Notes: generated by a model from the letters alone, not told the origin. A DNA stretch of 64,000 nucleotides from Phyllobacterium lublinensis (GCF_020164435.1 NZ_JAIUDQ010000006.1:186001-250000); one strand, 5' to 3'; positions 9,428 through 17,582 are shown, counted from the stretch's first letter. Program-made: numbers and translations.

Positions 9428-10006
9428 TCAGCCGCTTTGGTTGTCACGCAGCGGTTCCGGCTCGCCAAAGCGTTTGTAGAGCCGGCAGCCCGTTCCGATA
9501 GCGGTCTCGTAGAGCCTGTCGCCGGGCTTTATCTCGGCCCACGAAGAGTGCGTCGCCCCGACCGTCAGCCGCGCGCGAATGTTCAGGCCGGCAATGGCGG
9601 AGAGTTCCGCGGCATAGGCTTCGAGGGTTCGTTGCTTCATCCCCGTATAACAGGTCGCGAGATAGAGGTAATTCTCCATTTCCTTCTGCCCGTAGCTTTC
9701 CCTGTTGCTGAAGCTCTGCGAGTCAATCGGACCCAGCAGCAACTCTGCCGCACAGTGAATGACTGTGTCATCCCACGTCAGGTCCTGCAGGAATATCTCG
9801 TGCTCCTGGGTGGGGAACCCGCCTGTGCTGTGGTTCGTCGGCAAGCACTTGACGAAGGGACGCGCAACCTCGGCGTCGTCAAAGATCTGGTGAACCAGCG
9901 CCTTGCCTTGCGAGAACGACATCTTTTTGCGCACGGGCTTGATGTGCGTTTGCCACGCAATGTCACGTACCTGCGCAGATATCGCTGTTTGGTCAAATCT
10001 GGTCAT
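9428..10006 (-). CDS. hypothetical protein (192 aa)
   Basis: A soluble protein of 192 residues with no family I recognise. The sequence has ordinary composition (WDDTVIHCAAELLLGPIDS) and a good Shine-Dalgarno GAGGGG 5 bases before the ATG at 10006. A nearly coextensive frame on the plus strand (9416-10039) has arginine-rich, low-complexity composition and no ribosome site, so the minus strand is preferred. No signal peptide or membrane span. It stands as a single gene between two small genes. Confidence 0.6.
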   Translation of the reverse strand: MTRFDQTAISAQVRDIAWQTHIKPVRKKMSFSQGKALVHQIFDDAEVARPFVKCLPTNHSTGGFPTQEHEIFLQDLTWDDTVIHCAAELLLGPIDSQSFSNRESYGQKEMENYLYLATCYTGMKQRTLEAYAAELSAIAGLNIRARLTVGATHSSWAEIKPGDRLYETAIGTGCRLYKRFGEPEPLRDNQSG

Positions 10007-10228
10007 CTCGGCCCCTCAGATTGCCCGCAAGTGCTTTGACGGCAGTTGCGACATATCAGAAGCGACTCTTGCTCATGAAATAAGGGCATAATTTTATGTA
10101 AATTTGAGGAAACCGATAAATAGAATGATTAGTCGCACCAGGCGCCGAATGTTATGCAATTGTCATATTCTGCCTGCATTCTAGGCATGACACCTCACCC
10201 ATTCGCCAACCGGTCGCGGAGATGAGCT

Positions 10229-10735
10229 GTGAGTGCCAAGGTCTTTCACGTGCTGTTTCTGTCACAGCGCAATTCGGCAAGAAGCATGATGGCCGAATCG
10301 ATCCTTAACCGCATTGGCCAGCCTAATTTCGTTGCCTACAGCGCGGGCCTCGATCCCACCGACACGCTGGAGCCGGAAACTCGCGAACTTCTGGAAGCGA
10401 TGGGCTATCCGACCGATACGCTGCGTCCGAAACACTACCGCGATTTTGGCGCCGTTGACGCACAGAAGCTCGATTTCGTCTTCACCCTGAGCGACACGGC
10501 CGCCGGTGAGCCGCTGCCCGATTGGGCAGGGCTGCCGGTCAGCGCGCACTGGGCTTCAACAGATCCGGTCAAGGCCACGGGTGAGCCGTGGGAGCGCAAG
10601 CAAGCCTTCTCGCGCGCCATGGTGGAGCTTGACCGGCGGCTGAAGATATTCGTCAACCTTCCGCTTGCCTCGCTCGATCGGCTCAGCATTCAAAGCCACG
10701 TTGACGAGATTGGCAGGTCAAAGGCTGCCGATTAG
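10229..10735 (+). CDS. ArsC / low-molecular-weight phosphatase family protein, nucleophile Cys replaced by Ser
   Basis: 168-residue protein of the LMW-PTPase / thioredoxin-linked arsenate reductase fold. The P-loop is VLFLSQRNSARS where the family has C-x5-R: position 12 is Ser (TCA codon) in place of the nucleophilic Cys, while Arg18, Asn15, Ser16 and Ala17 are kept. SAGLDPTDTLEPETRELLEAMGYP matches the next family segment. Without the Cys it cannot form the phospho- or arseno-thiol intermediate, so arsenate reductase activity should not be assumed; a phosphate-binding or regulatory role is possible. GTG start with GGAG 7 bases upstream. No arsR or arsB lies nearby. Confidence 0.8.
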   Translation: MSAKVFHVLFLSQRNSARSMMAESILNRIGQPNFVAYSAGLDPTDTLEPETRELLEAMGYPTDTLRPKHYRDFGAVDAQKLDFVFTLSDTAAGEPLPDWAGLPVSAHWASTDPVKATGEPWERKQAFSRAMVELDRRLKIFVNLPLASLDRLSIQSHVDEIGRSKAAD

Positions 10736-10930
10736 GCGGCAGACGGGCGAACGGGCCCGTTGCTGCCCACCTGCTTCCATTGGTTTCCTTTATTTCCGGG
10801 TGCAGCTTCGCGTGGTGTGGTTCACATTACCTTCCCGCAACATGCCGTCATGCGGCAGAAATGAGGCAGTGCCGTTTTCGCGTCATGGTTTCTTCATTCG
10901 GATGACACGCGCCCGGGTTATGATTCGAGC

Positions 10931-11239
10931 ATGGATACAAAAGCTGATTGGCACCACATCATGAACACACCAGCAAATCGATGGACGCCGCATTGGGAGA
11001 TTCACCCGGGTGAGCATTTGCTTGAGTGCATCGAAGCGCACGGCATCTCGATAGAGGAATTTTCGCGATTGGCTGACATACCTGCAGCCACGATCGACGC
11101 CATTGTTGCCGGGCGGCATCCGATTACGGACAGCATCGCGCTGCGCTTTGAGGAATCCCTTGGCATCATGCCGGAACTCTGGTTCGTCCTGCAATCAAGA
11201 TGGCATCGCCATCAGGAGACTTTCCAGGCGTTGGCCTAG
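10931..11239 (+). CDS. HigA-family XRE antitoxin-like DNA-binding protein, orphan
   Basis: 102-residue helix-turn-helix protein resembling HigA/VapI antitoxins: WEIHPGEHLLECIEAHGISIEEFSRLADIPAATIDAIVAGRHPI covers the XRE HTH, and the C-terminal SLGIMPELWFVLQSRW is the standard end of HigA proteins. No HigB-type toxin frame lies upstream or downstream, so it is an orphan regulator or the relic of a toxin-antitoxin pair. The start is uncertain; ATG 10961 is an alternative. Its stop overlaps that of the convergent acetyltransferase by 4 bases. Confidence 0.72.
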   Translation: MDTKADWHHIMNTPANRWTPHWEIHPGEHLLECIEAHGISIEEFSRLADIPAATIDAIVAGRHPITDSIALRFEESLGIMPELWFVLQSRWHRHQETFQALA

Positions 11240-11727
11240 TCCTCACTCTTCGGGTCAACCGCGATGTCGAAATGAAGCACGGCCTCGCGAATGCCCAGTT
11301 TTTCGTAGAGTGCAATCGCGGGATCGTCACCGTAATCGGCCTGAACATAGATAACCCAGGCGCCACGGCGGGCGGCGATGTCTTTCAGGTGGTTGATCAG
11401 GGCTGTCGCTATGCCTTGCCTGCGATATCGCCCATCCACGGCAAGATCATAGATATAGAATTCGCGGCGCGCCCTCTCGAACTTGTCGAGCTCATAGGCG
11501 ACAAGGCCGCCGATCACGGTGTCGCCTTCCATGGCGACCAAGGTCGCAATGTGTTCCTTTGCGAGAAACTCCCCCACATAGGCATCACTGGGTGGCTCGT
11601 TCCCGTACGTCCCGGTTTCGGCAAATGCTTTGCCAAACAATGCATTCAACTGACGCAGTCGGGATACGTCATCCGGCGCAAGTCGCTTGAGAGTAAAGTC
11701 TGATGAGGGCATGAGTGGATTTACCAC
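11236..11727 (-). CDS. GNAT N-acetyltransferase (AAC(3)-I-like)
   Basis: 163-residue acetyl-CoA-dependent acyltransferase. The GNAT fold is shown by IYDLAVDGRYRRQGIATALINHL, the V/I-x-x-x-x-RxxGxA acetyl-CoA pyrophosphate-binding loop, and by VQADYGDDPAIALYEKLG. The N-terminal LNALFGKAFAE segment resembles aminoglycoside 3-N-acetyltransferases of class I, but environmental relatives often have no proven antibiotic activity. An internal Met at 11712 is an alternative start. Single gene, convergent with the HigA-like gene. Confidence 0.82.
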   Translation of the reverse strand: MVNPLMPSSDFTLKRLAPDDVSRLRQLNALFGKAFAETGTYGNEPPSDAYVGEFLAKEHIATLVAMEGDTVIGGLVAYELDKFERARREFYIYDLAVDGRYRRQGIATALINHLKDIAARRGAWVIYVQADYGDDPAIALYEKLGIREAVLHFDIAVDPKSED

Positions 11728-11756
11728 GCTTTAAGCGGCGCTTCCACAATGCCCCG

Positions 11757-11915
11757 CTACGACCTCGTGACGACCGGTAGAACGTCGAAGGTTTGCCTGT
11801 GCTGTGCGATGGTTGTAACTGTCGCCCAAAATCCGATTGCGAGCGTTGCCGTCAACGCAGCCAGGATCATGAAATCTCGAAAATGCAGTGGTTCGATATC
11901 GTGATTTCGCATCAT
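11757..11915 (-). CDS. small single-span membrane protein (52 aa)
   Basis: The frame starts at ATG 11915 (or the adjacent ATG 11912), preceded by a GGGGA ribosome site. A hydrophobic helix (FMILAALTATLAIGFWATV) lies in the middle, after a charged cytoplasmic head MMRNHDIEPLHFRD. A longer frame reaches 11969 but has no ribosome site. Function unknown; it resembles in plan the small membrane proteins at 23.8 and 28.7 kb but shows no evident sequence identity with them. Confidence 0.5.
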   Translation of the reverse strand: MMRNHDIEPLHFRDFMILAALTATLAIGFWATVTTIAQHRQTFDVLPVVTRS

Positions 11916-12223
11916 ATCGGTCCCCAATCTTTTTTCCGATATGGTGCGTGAGTCGTTGAATCTGAACAATAAATCGCCAGCTCAATATATTTGTTTAGAC
12001 CTGCTGTGCCCGGAAACTCCGGAAGCGGCCAGCTCAAGAGGGCCGAAGGGTGGGTTCTCCCGACAATCCCGTTCGCCGCTCGGAGCAAAAAAGTGGGCCC
12101 AGATTGCGCGGTTTTGGCCGTGAAATACTGAGCCCTGTCGAAATGCTTCGGAATTGTCCAACGCGATCTCGGCAATAGTAGAACGCATGACGGGAAAGTT
12201 GGTTCCAGGAAAGTGCTGGAATT
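11916..12223. other. intergenic stretch without a supported gene
   Basis: About 308 bases between the small membrane protein and the hydrolase. Short frames on both strands are arginine-rich and mutually overlapping, with no ribosome site. I see no tRNA, strong hairpin or repeat; it presumably carries the promoter of the minus-strand small gene. Confidence 0.4.
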
Positions 12224-13192
12224 TTACTTTCCCGCAAAAACCTTGTCCAAGATGGACTTCACGGCCGTTTGAGCCGCCACGGCCGCAGCATCATTGTACT
12301 GCGAGCTCGGGCCGAATTCGACGCAGGCGTCGGCATAGCTGAATGGAAGGCCCGTTGCAGCATTCAGCAGCTTTCCATCCTCTTCCCTGCGCCAGCAGTT
12401 TCGCGACGTCTGGTTGTCGGGGTCAGCGTAGCGAGCGGGGTTGCGCGGGCTGTCAAATGCATGCAAAGCGCCCTTGTACTCGGTCATTTTCGCATCGCTG
12501 CCTGATTGGGCCAAACGCTCGATATAGGAGCGACAGTGCTTAGCAAGGGTCCAGTCGTCATCGGCACCGTGGAACTCGCGAATTGGCGCGACGGTCACCT
12601 TCAATTCGTCGACAAGCTCGAAGTTGCAGGCGGGATAAAACGGCAGGTGTGCCACGATACGAGCCTTGGATGGCCCGAAGGCCTGCTGGAATCGTGTCAT
12701 TGCCGAATACAAGGCCGCGTTGCCGCCACGGGAGAATCCCATCAGTGCGACGCGGTCCCCATCGATATTCGCGTGGGCGGCCAGCGCATCCGCCGCCCGG
12801 TAGGCGTCGTAGATTTGCGTGAACTGGCCAAACCGGGATTGATCGGAAGATGCGTGGGCAAGCCCACGGGTCGTATAACTGTCCAGGCTTAGCGTCGTGA
12901 CGCCGATACTGTTGAGAAACCTTGACCATCCCCAGACTGCGCCGCTTCCGGGTCCGTCTGTGCCATGCAGCAGGATGACAACCGGCAATTTGCCATTGTT
13001 CTGCGGGCCGCTCAGCTTGCCGTTGAGCACGACGGGCGTACCGGCGTTGTCATTGCCTTTAAGAAAATCCTCGTCTGACAGAGTCAGGGATTGAACTTCA
13101 ATCACGGCCTCCTGCGCGGATGCCGCGGTGTTGAAAAACGACATGACGCTCAAAATGATGACGAATGGGCTTACCCTGGTCATGACCATCAT
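12224..13192 (-). CDS. secreted dienelactone-hydrolase-family alpha/beta hydrolase
   Basis: 322-residue hydrolase with a Sec signal peptide (cleavage near NTAASAQ). The alpha/beta fold shows LPVVILLHGTDGPGSG (oxyanion region), the nucleophile elbow GFSRGGN with Ser, an acidic residue in HGADDDW and the catalytic His in ALHAFD. It therefore probably cleaves an ester or lactone in the periplasm; the substrate is unknown. The C-terminal NCWRREEDG segment is typical of this secreted subgroup. Single gene. The start could be either the first Met or Met3. Confidence 0.82.
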   Translation of the reverse strand: MMVMTRVSPFVIILSVMSFFNTAASAQEAVIEVQSLTLSDEDFLKGNDNAGTPVVLNGKLSGPQNNGKLPVVILLHGTDGPGSGAVWGWSRFLNSIGVTTLSLDSYTTRGLAHASSDQSRFGQFTQIYDAYRAADALAAHANIDGDRVALMGFSRGGNAALYSAMTRFQQAFGPSKARIVAHLPFYPACNFELVDELKVTVAPIREFHGADDDWTLAKHCRSYIERLAQSGSDAKMTEYKGALHAFDSPRNPARYADPDNQTSRNCWRREEDGKLLNAATGLPFSYADACVEFGPSSQYNDAAAVAAQTAVKSILDKVFAGK

Positions 13193-13497
13193 TCCTGTAG
13201 GGCAACAAGCGCAATTATCCGATGTTTGAGAACCTCAGTGACCTTACCTCCTGGAAACCTTATCCTGACCGAGTCGGCTTCGCCAGTGGCATGCTAAGGT
13301 AACAACAAATGCCGCCGATATCATGAATCGGTGGGCTGCCGCGTGAGTACACGCAGATAATCCGTGGCAATATCTGCGGCACTTTGGTGCAGTGTCCTGT
13401 CTCCCCAGGCCATTTGTTGCTTTTTTGCCTTTTTCCCATCTTCGGCTATTGCGTTCTTGAATCGAAATCTCTAGGGACAACAGCGTTCAAGTTGGAA
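13193..13497. other. intergenic stretch upstream of tRNA-Pro
   Basis: About 305 bases with no convincing coding frame. It contains the promoter side of the hydrolase (minus strand) and of tRNA-Pro (plus strand). A pyrimidine-rich run with several T-tracts lies at 13419-13440. Nothing else recognised. Confidence 0.35.
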
Positions 13498-13574
<77 letters not shown>

Positions 13575-13657
13575 CTTTCAGCAAAGCTTCCAAAAATACG
13601 CTAGAGTTTGTCGGTTGCCTGTAATATATCGGCGTTGCAGACAAGGGGATTTCTTTC

Positions 13658-13963
13658 ATGGCAGCTCGCATCTACCGCCCGGCGAAAACCGCAATGCAAT
13701 CCGGCACGGCCAAGGCCGAGACCTGGACGCTTGAGTTCGAGCCGGAGAAGCCGCGCAAGGTCGAGCCATTGATGGGCTATACGTCGTCGGGCGACATGAA
13801 GAGCCAGATCCGCCTGACCTTCGAGACGAAGGAGGAGGCAATCGCATACGCCCGGAAGAACGGCATCGCCTATACGGTGCAGGAGCCCAAGGAATTGCGC
13901 CGGCGTATCGTCTCCTATTCGGAAAACTTCCGTTTCGACCGCAAGCAGCCCTGGACGCATTGA
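13658..13963 (+). CDS. NDUFS4-type NADH dehydrogenase accessory subunit
   Basis: 101-residue protein of the ETC complex I conserved-region family, the bacterial counterpart of mitochondrial NDUFS4 (18 kDa). It is an accessory subunit of respiratory complex I at the cytoplasmic face near the NADH-oxidising module, found mainly in Alphaproteobacteria. The family shows in ARIYRPAKTAMQSG, W-TLEFEP and the C-terminal YSENFRFDRKQPWTH. Length matches family. The gene sits between tRNA-Pro and tRNA-Arg, far from a nuo operon, which is usual. An AAGGGGA ribosome site precedes the ATG. Confidence 0.92.
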   Translation: MAARIYRPAKTAMQSGTAKAETWTLEFEPEKPRKVEPLMGYTSSGDMKSQIRLTFETKEEAIAYARKNGIAYTVQEPKELRRRIVSYSENFRFDRKQPWTH

Positions 13964-13981
13964 TTTACGGATTTGCATCTT

Positions 13982-14007
13982 TTCCGGCGCACGTTGTTCC
14001 GCCGGAA
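13982..14007 (+). terminator. hairpin downstream of NDUFS4-type gene
   Basis: Perfect 8-bp stem TTCCGGCG/CGCCGGAA with a 10-base loop, 19 bases after the stop codon and just before tRNA-Arg. Only a short T-rich stretch follows, so termination strength is uncertain. Confidence 0.5.
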
Positions 14008-14015
14008 CCCTATTT

Positions 14016-14092
14016 GGTCCCGTAGCTCAGCTGGATAGAGCACCGGCCTTCTAAGCCGACGGTCACTGGTTCGAATCCAGTCGGGATCGCCA
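14016..14092 (+). tRNA. tRNA-Arg(TCT)
   Basis: 77-base cloverleaf: acceptor stem GGTCCCG/CGGGATC with one G-T pair, D-arm GCTCAGCTGGATAGAGC, anticodon loop CTTCTAA (anticodon TCT, arginine), T-arm CTGGTTCGAATCCAG and an encoded CCA. The top pair of the anticodon stem (C27-A43) is mismatched. tRNA-Arg genes are frequent integration sites; see the adjacent minus-strand operon. Confidence 0.95.
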
Positions 14093-14144
14093 CCTTTCAA
14101 TAACTTGGGTTTGGCTTGTCTCGCGGCCGCAATGGTGCGGCTGC

Positions 14145-14969
14145 TTACAGCCGCGCGGCCTGGACATGCATCCAGTCGAAATTTCGCGAGCGCCCGAGGC
14201 TGACCCAGCCCTGTGCCTCCCAGCTATGCCACCAGAAATCATAATCCTTATGGTCAAGCGATGCGCGGTCGCGACCCCATTTCAGCTGATTGCGAGTGGG
14301 ATCCCAATCCAGTGCGACCGCCCAGGCATGGGTCGACCAGGTGGAGCCGCCGCGCTTCTTGCGGGAAAAGAAGCATCCGCCGTAGAGGTCAAGGTGCAGA
14401 CGCTTGATCTCTCCTGCGCCGTAGTGGGCGTTGACCCGGTCCAGCACCGCTTCGACGCTGTCTGCTACTTTGGCGTGGCAACCGATGTGAGTGACCTTTT
14501 GTCGTGTGTCCCAGGCAAGCTTGAGCGACCATGGGCACGGCACGCGCTTTATCGGCGGGTTGCCGGGCGGGCCGAAGAAAGACCTCATTTCCGCCTGGTT
14601 GCCGGTGTCGCGCGGCCACCGGTGCGGGTTGGCGTCAGAGGGCTCATCATCGCGCCAATTATCAGGAAGGGTACCGGTGTTTTGCAGCTGCAGGATGCTT
14701 TCATAGGCAAATTGGGTGACCGGACCCCAATAGCCGTCGATCGGTTTGCATTCGATACCCTTGTCCTTGCATATCAATTGCAGCATGAGGGTAATCCGCC
14801 GCTCAGCCGGGAAAGCAAGGCTGCCGGCCGGCAGCTCGCCCTGGCGCAGGGTTAGCCCCTTGGTGACCGCCGCCTCCGTTATAGGCCCGGCAGCACCATC
14901 CACCGCGCCAAGATAAAGTCCCTTATCCTTGAGATGCTGCTGAACGATCATAACGGCGCGCTTGAGCAT
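14145..14969 (-). CDS. M15-type peptidase with peptidoglycan-binding-like repeats
   Basis: 274-residue protein. Residues 9-35 and 63-96 look like two peptidoglycan-binding repeats (GLYLGAVDGAAGPIT; GIECKPIDGYWGPVT). The C-terminal half is an M15 (VanY / phage endolysin L-alanyl-D-glutamate) peptidase: zinc ligands H214 and D221 in STHAWAVALD and H268 in DWMH. It should cleave peptidoglycan stem peptides or D-Ala-D-Ala bonds. No signal peptide is seen, as in phage endolysins or secreted effectors. The start at 14969 has a strong GGAGGGA site; a longer frame to 15020 is a shadow. Third gene of a three-gene operon ending beside tRNA-Arg. Confidence 0.8.
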   Translation of the reverse strand: MLKRAVMIVQQHLKDKGLYLGAVDGAAGPITEAAVTKGLTLRQGELPAGSLAFPAERRITLMLQLICKDKGIECKPIDGYWGPVTQFAYESILQLQNTGTLPDNWRDDEPSDANPHRWPRDTGNQAEMRSFFGPPGNPPIKRVPCPWSLKLAWDTRQKVTHIGCHAKVADSVEAVLDRVNAHYGAGEIKRLHLDLYGGCFFSRKKRGGSTWSTHAWAVALDWDPTRNQLKWGRDRASLDHKDYDFWWHSWEAQGWVSLGRSRNFDWMHVQAARL

Positions 14970-15016
14970 GGTGTGTTCCCTCCGACAACCTTCCGCGTGA
15001 ACCGGTCTGTGGCGCT

Positions 15017-15496
15017 TCAATCCTGGTACTGTTTCAGCGACTCCTTGAAAGCTCTGTACGCGTCGCGGAAATCCGCAAGGTCCGCGGACGTGCGATATTT
15101 TATGCCGAAAACCCGATTCTGCGTCCCATCGGCGCTGCGTGTTTCCTCGACCGAACGTTGATAGGAGCCGTCCTTGGCGGCATAGGTCGTCCAGCGCACA
15201 GTGCCTGTTGCCCCCTTTTGGTCAGCCACCGCGACCTGGGTTTCCACGGATGGATCAGGAACGATGTCTGTAGCGATGCCGCCGGCCTGGGGCGAATAAA
15301 CGTAGAATTCAACGCGACCGGAAGGGTCCCGGAAGCGCGCACTGTCGTGCCCGTCGGCTGTTGTGCTTGGGATCCCTTCAATGGCGGTAAAGCCATCGGG
15401 ATAGGCGATGGTGAACCACGCGCCATGATAATCCTGTGCGGCAAATGCCGGCATTGCCATGAATATCAGAGCCAGGCGAATGAGTGCGTGAACCAT
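15017..15496 (-). CDS. secreted hypothetical protein (159 aa), middle gene of peptidase operon
   Basis: A clear Sec signal peptide (MVHALIRLALIFMAMPAFAA) is followed by about 140 residues of a compact beta-rich domain (YHGAWFTIAYPDGFTAIEG ... GRVEFYVYSP). No enzymatic motif is visible. It lies 12 bases after the 281-residue gene and 47 bases before the M15 peptidase, so all three are probably co-transcribed. A periplasmic protein beside a peptidoglycan hydrolase could be its inhibitor or immunity partner, but this is inference. Confidence 0.7.
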   Translation of the reverse strand: MVHALIRLALIFMAMPAFAAQDYHGAWFTIAYPDGFTAIEGIPSTTADGHDSARFRDPSGRVEFYVYSPQAGGIATDIVPDPSVETQVAVADQKGATGTVRWTTYAAKDGSYQRSVEETRSADGTQNRVFGIKYRTSADLADFRDAYRAFKESLKQYQD

Positions 15497-15508
15497 CGCG
15501 GCTATTAC

Positions 15509-16354
15509 TCAGAAGTCGAATGGCACGGCGATGAGGCCCGAGCGGTATTTCTCCGATCGGGTCCAGCGCGGACCGCCACCACTTGCCAGTGGGTTGAACG
15601 GGGAGAACTCGATGTTGTCCCTGTCGATCATCTGGCGCATCGAATGGGCTTCCACCACCTCGCCGCGACGTCCAGGGAACACGTGATACCCCGCATGGGC
15701 GATACCGACGAAGATCGGCACGTTCGCGAAGCCGGCAGGCTGCGTTTTCTTGAACCCGACCAGCTTGGTGGAATTGTCGACCTTCGAATCGTAATAGATG
15801 CCCTGGTTCTTGACCGATGCGAACCGCAGAGCGTGCCCGCCCCATACCGGCATCCACTTGCGTGGCGGCTTCAGCGGATTGAGCTCCTGGTCCTGGGCGT
15901 CCCATTCTGCGTTCTTGGATGGATCCGGGTTCCAGTAATAGAGCTTCCATCCGAGTTGTTGCAGCATGATTTGCAAGTCGGTGCCGTAGAACTTCTGGTC
16001 GATTTTCAACTGATTGTTGATCTTTTTCCAGGTGTTGCTCATACCAGTTGCATTGAAGCCGCGCTCTACGGCCTGCATTGCAAGCAATATGCAGGCAGTT
16101 GCCACCTGCTGGTCCACCAGGAATGTAGGCTTGCCAAACTTTCGAAGTTCTTTGATGCGAAGGTCGCGGGTGCGGTGCTCAGGCTTGCGGTTGCCGTAGT
16201 ACTTGGACACGCCCCATTTGTCATAGAACGCCTTGTGGTCGGCGAAAGTCCAGTCGAGAAAATCAGCCGCAGCATCGCAAAATTCTGCAATCGTGTCGCG
16301 ATGTTTGCGTATCTCGGAAGAAGAAAACATACCGGCGGGGACTGCTGATGGCAT
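15509..16354 (-). CDS. hypothetical protein (281 aa), first gene of peptidase operon
   Basis: Soluble protein of unknown family without a signal peptide. A lone cysteine at the head of a helix (C88, in VATACILLAMQAVERG) and later histidines (H220, H224 and H237, in GIAHAGYHVF and VEAHS) are arranged in the order expected of papain-like or NlpC/P60 hydrolases, but I cannot confirm such a fold. A strong GGAGG site precedes the ATG at 16354. The link with an M15 peptidase and a secreted partner suggests a cell-wall role. Confidence 0.65.
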   Translation of the reverse strand: MPSAVPAGMFSSSEIRKHRDTIAEFCDAAADFLDWTFADHKAFYDKWGVSKYYGNRKPEHRTRDLRIKELRKFGKPTFLVDQQVATACILLAMQAVERGFNATGMSNTWKKINNQLKIDQKFYGTDLQIMLQQLGWKLYYWNPDPSKNAEWDAQDQELNPLKPPRKWMPVWGGHALRFASVKNQGIYYDSKVDNSTKLVGFKKTQPAGFANVPIFVGIAHAGYHVFPGRRGEVVEAHSMRQMIDRDNIEFSPFNPLASGGGPRWTRSEKYRSGLIAVPFDF

Positions 16355-16700
16355 AGTGGCCTCCGATCACTTTCGGCGAAACACTATACGAACTCGCACT
16401 ACAAGCATATCAGAATTATTCGTCAATATCCGCGTGCACGCTCTTCGCAAATGTTCAGGTGCTATTCTAACCGCCCGCCTATACGGACCGGCGCGTTGTT
16501 ACACTTATTTCACCGGCATGTCTGTTGCGTTCCGTTGCGCATATCTCGAACAGCTTCGGGAGGTCAATGACAGGCGAAGACCGCCGAATAGTTTGACGTT
16601 TCGATGCCTCCGCCTCGATACAATCGGGCCGATGCGGACGAACCCGCTGCCTGCTGGACCGGGAACCAATCAAGGCCGGCTCCGTTTCGCAAGGGAAGGT
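16355..16700. other. divergent intergenic region
   Basis: About 346 bases between the minus-strand peptidase operon and the plus-strand hypothetical gene at 16701. It is AT-richer at 16380-16430 and must hold both promoters. A plus-strand frame runs through it from 16233 but lacks a ribosome site and coding character before 16701. No repeat or RNA gene was recognised. Confidence 0.4.
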
Positions 16701-17171
16701 ATGAAAAGGACAATTCCGATGGCTGACATCAAGAATACAGGGCAGGGCGAGCAGTTGGATAGAAGCAGTTCGAACAGCTTTGGGCGCTCGGTGGAGAGCC
16801 AAGCGCAACAACATGACGCCGCCGGGCGCTCTTCCCCACTGCCTGGATCGGATCAAACACTCCATCTGTATCGCCTGGTTCCGACCGCGTCGTCCGATGA
16901 TCCCCGTTGGCAGAATTCACCGTTTCAGGGAGAGGTACTAGTGGCAGCGCGAAACACTGGCGACGCTAGATTGGTCGCATCAGGAAGGGAGCTTGACTTC
17001 ATGGAAATCGATTCCGCACCGGCCGATGATGTGACGACGATCAATGCGAGCGCGTTCAGAGACGACAAGCTTTACACGGTCATCGTGGTGGATACCGATC
17101 GCACCGATCTCAAGCGGGGCGTGATTGAAGGCGAGATCAGGATCGATACCATTCGTCCGGTCCAGATTTGA
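16701..17171 (+). CDS. hypothetical protein (156 aa)
   Basis: Soluble protein with a polar, Ser/Gln-rich first 55 residues and a more ordered C-terminal part (LHLYRLVPTASSDDPRWQN ... GEVLVAARNTGDARLVA). The ATG at 16701 follows GGGAAGG directly; a second possible ATG is at 16719 (MADIKN). No family, signal peptide or membrane span. It may be co-transcribed with the small membrane protein 54 bases downstream. The C-terminal EGEIRIDTIRPVQI suggests a beta strand-rich end. Confidence 0.6.
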   Translation: MKRTIPMADIKNTGQGEQLDRSSSNSFGRSVESQAQQHDAAGRSSPLPGSDQTLHLYRLVPTASSDDPRWQNSPFQGEVLVAARNTGDARLVASGRELDFMEIDSAPADDVTTINASAFRDDKLYTVIVVDTDRTDLKRGVIEGEIRIDTIRPVQI

Positions 17172-17225
17172 TCAGGCGCGTCAGCTCCCCGCCTTGTCCC
17201 TACAAATGTTGCTCACAGGAAAAGG

Positions 17226-17582
17226 ATGAACCCAATGGTCGATACTCCCACACCCAACGAAGACATGTCCGCTCCGGACAATCGTCAGAAAAGGCCTGCT
17301 AATTCTGGCGCATCGCCTCAAAAAAAGAATGCGAAGGCAAAAAGCCCGGTGCGCAGCAAGCAATCCAGAACTGCTGCCCAATCGATTTCCGAGGATGCGT
17401 CGTCCATCATGTCCGGTGCGACGCGCGCGCTGCGTACGCAGGCGCAGACAGTTTCCCAGGTGGCAAGGCGCAACCCGGGAACGACAACTTCAATTCTTGG
17501 CACCGTAGGCTTCCTTGGATTCTGCCTCGGCGTTCTGGTTGGACGAGCCCTGAGTGAGGATACGCGCCGCCACTGGTATTAG
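17226..17582 (+). CDS. C-terminally anchored small protein (118 aa, DUF883/ElaB-like plan)
   Basis: A Lys/Ser/Ala-rich disordered N-terminal half is followed by an amphipathic helix and a glycine-containing C-terminal transmembrane segment (SILGTVGFLGFCLGVLVGRAL). This plan matches ElaB/YqjD/DUF883 proteins, which attach to the inner membrane and sometimes bind ribosomes, but sequence similarity is weak. An AGGAAAAGG ribosome site precedes the ATG. Function unknown. Confidence 0.6.
   Translation: MNPMVDTPTPNEDMSAPDNRQKRPANSGASPQKKNAKAKSPVRSKQSRTAAQSISEDASSIMSGATRALRTQAQTVSQVARRNPGTTTSILGTVGFLGFCLGVLVGRALSEDTRRHWY

Noticed and set aside
9416..10039. Plus-strand frame of 207 residues opposite the 192-residue gene
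   Set aside because: Arg/Pro-rich composition, no ribosome site, and typical mirror of a GC-rich gene on the other strand.
13244..13480. 78-residue minus-strand frame before tRNA-Pro
   Set aside because: Low-complexity, no ribosome site and no family; treated as intergenic.
14016..16354. Complete prophage or integrative element at tRNA-Arg
   Set aside because: No integrase, structural or transposase gene follows, and no second copy of the tRNA 3' end was found; only the peptidase operon remains as a hint.
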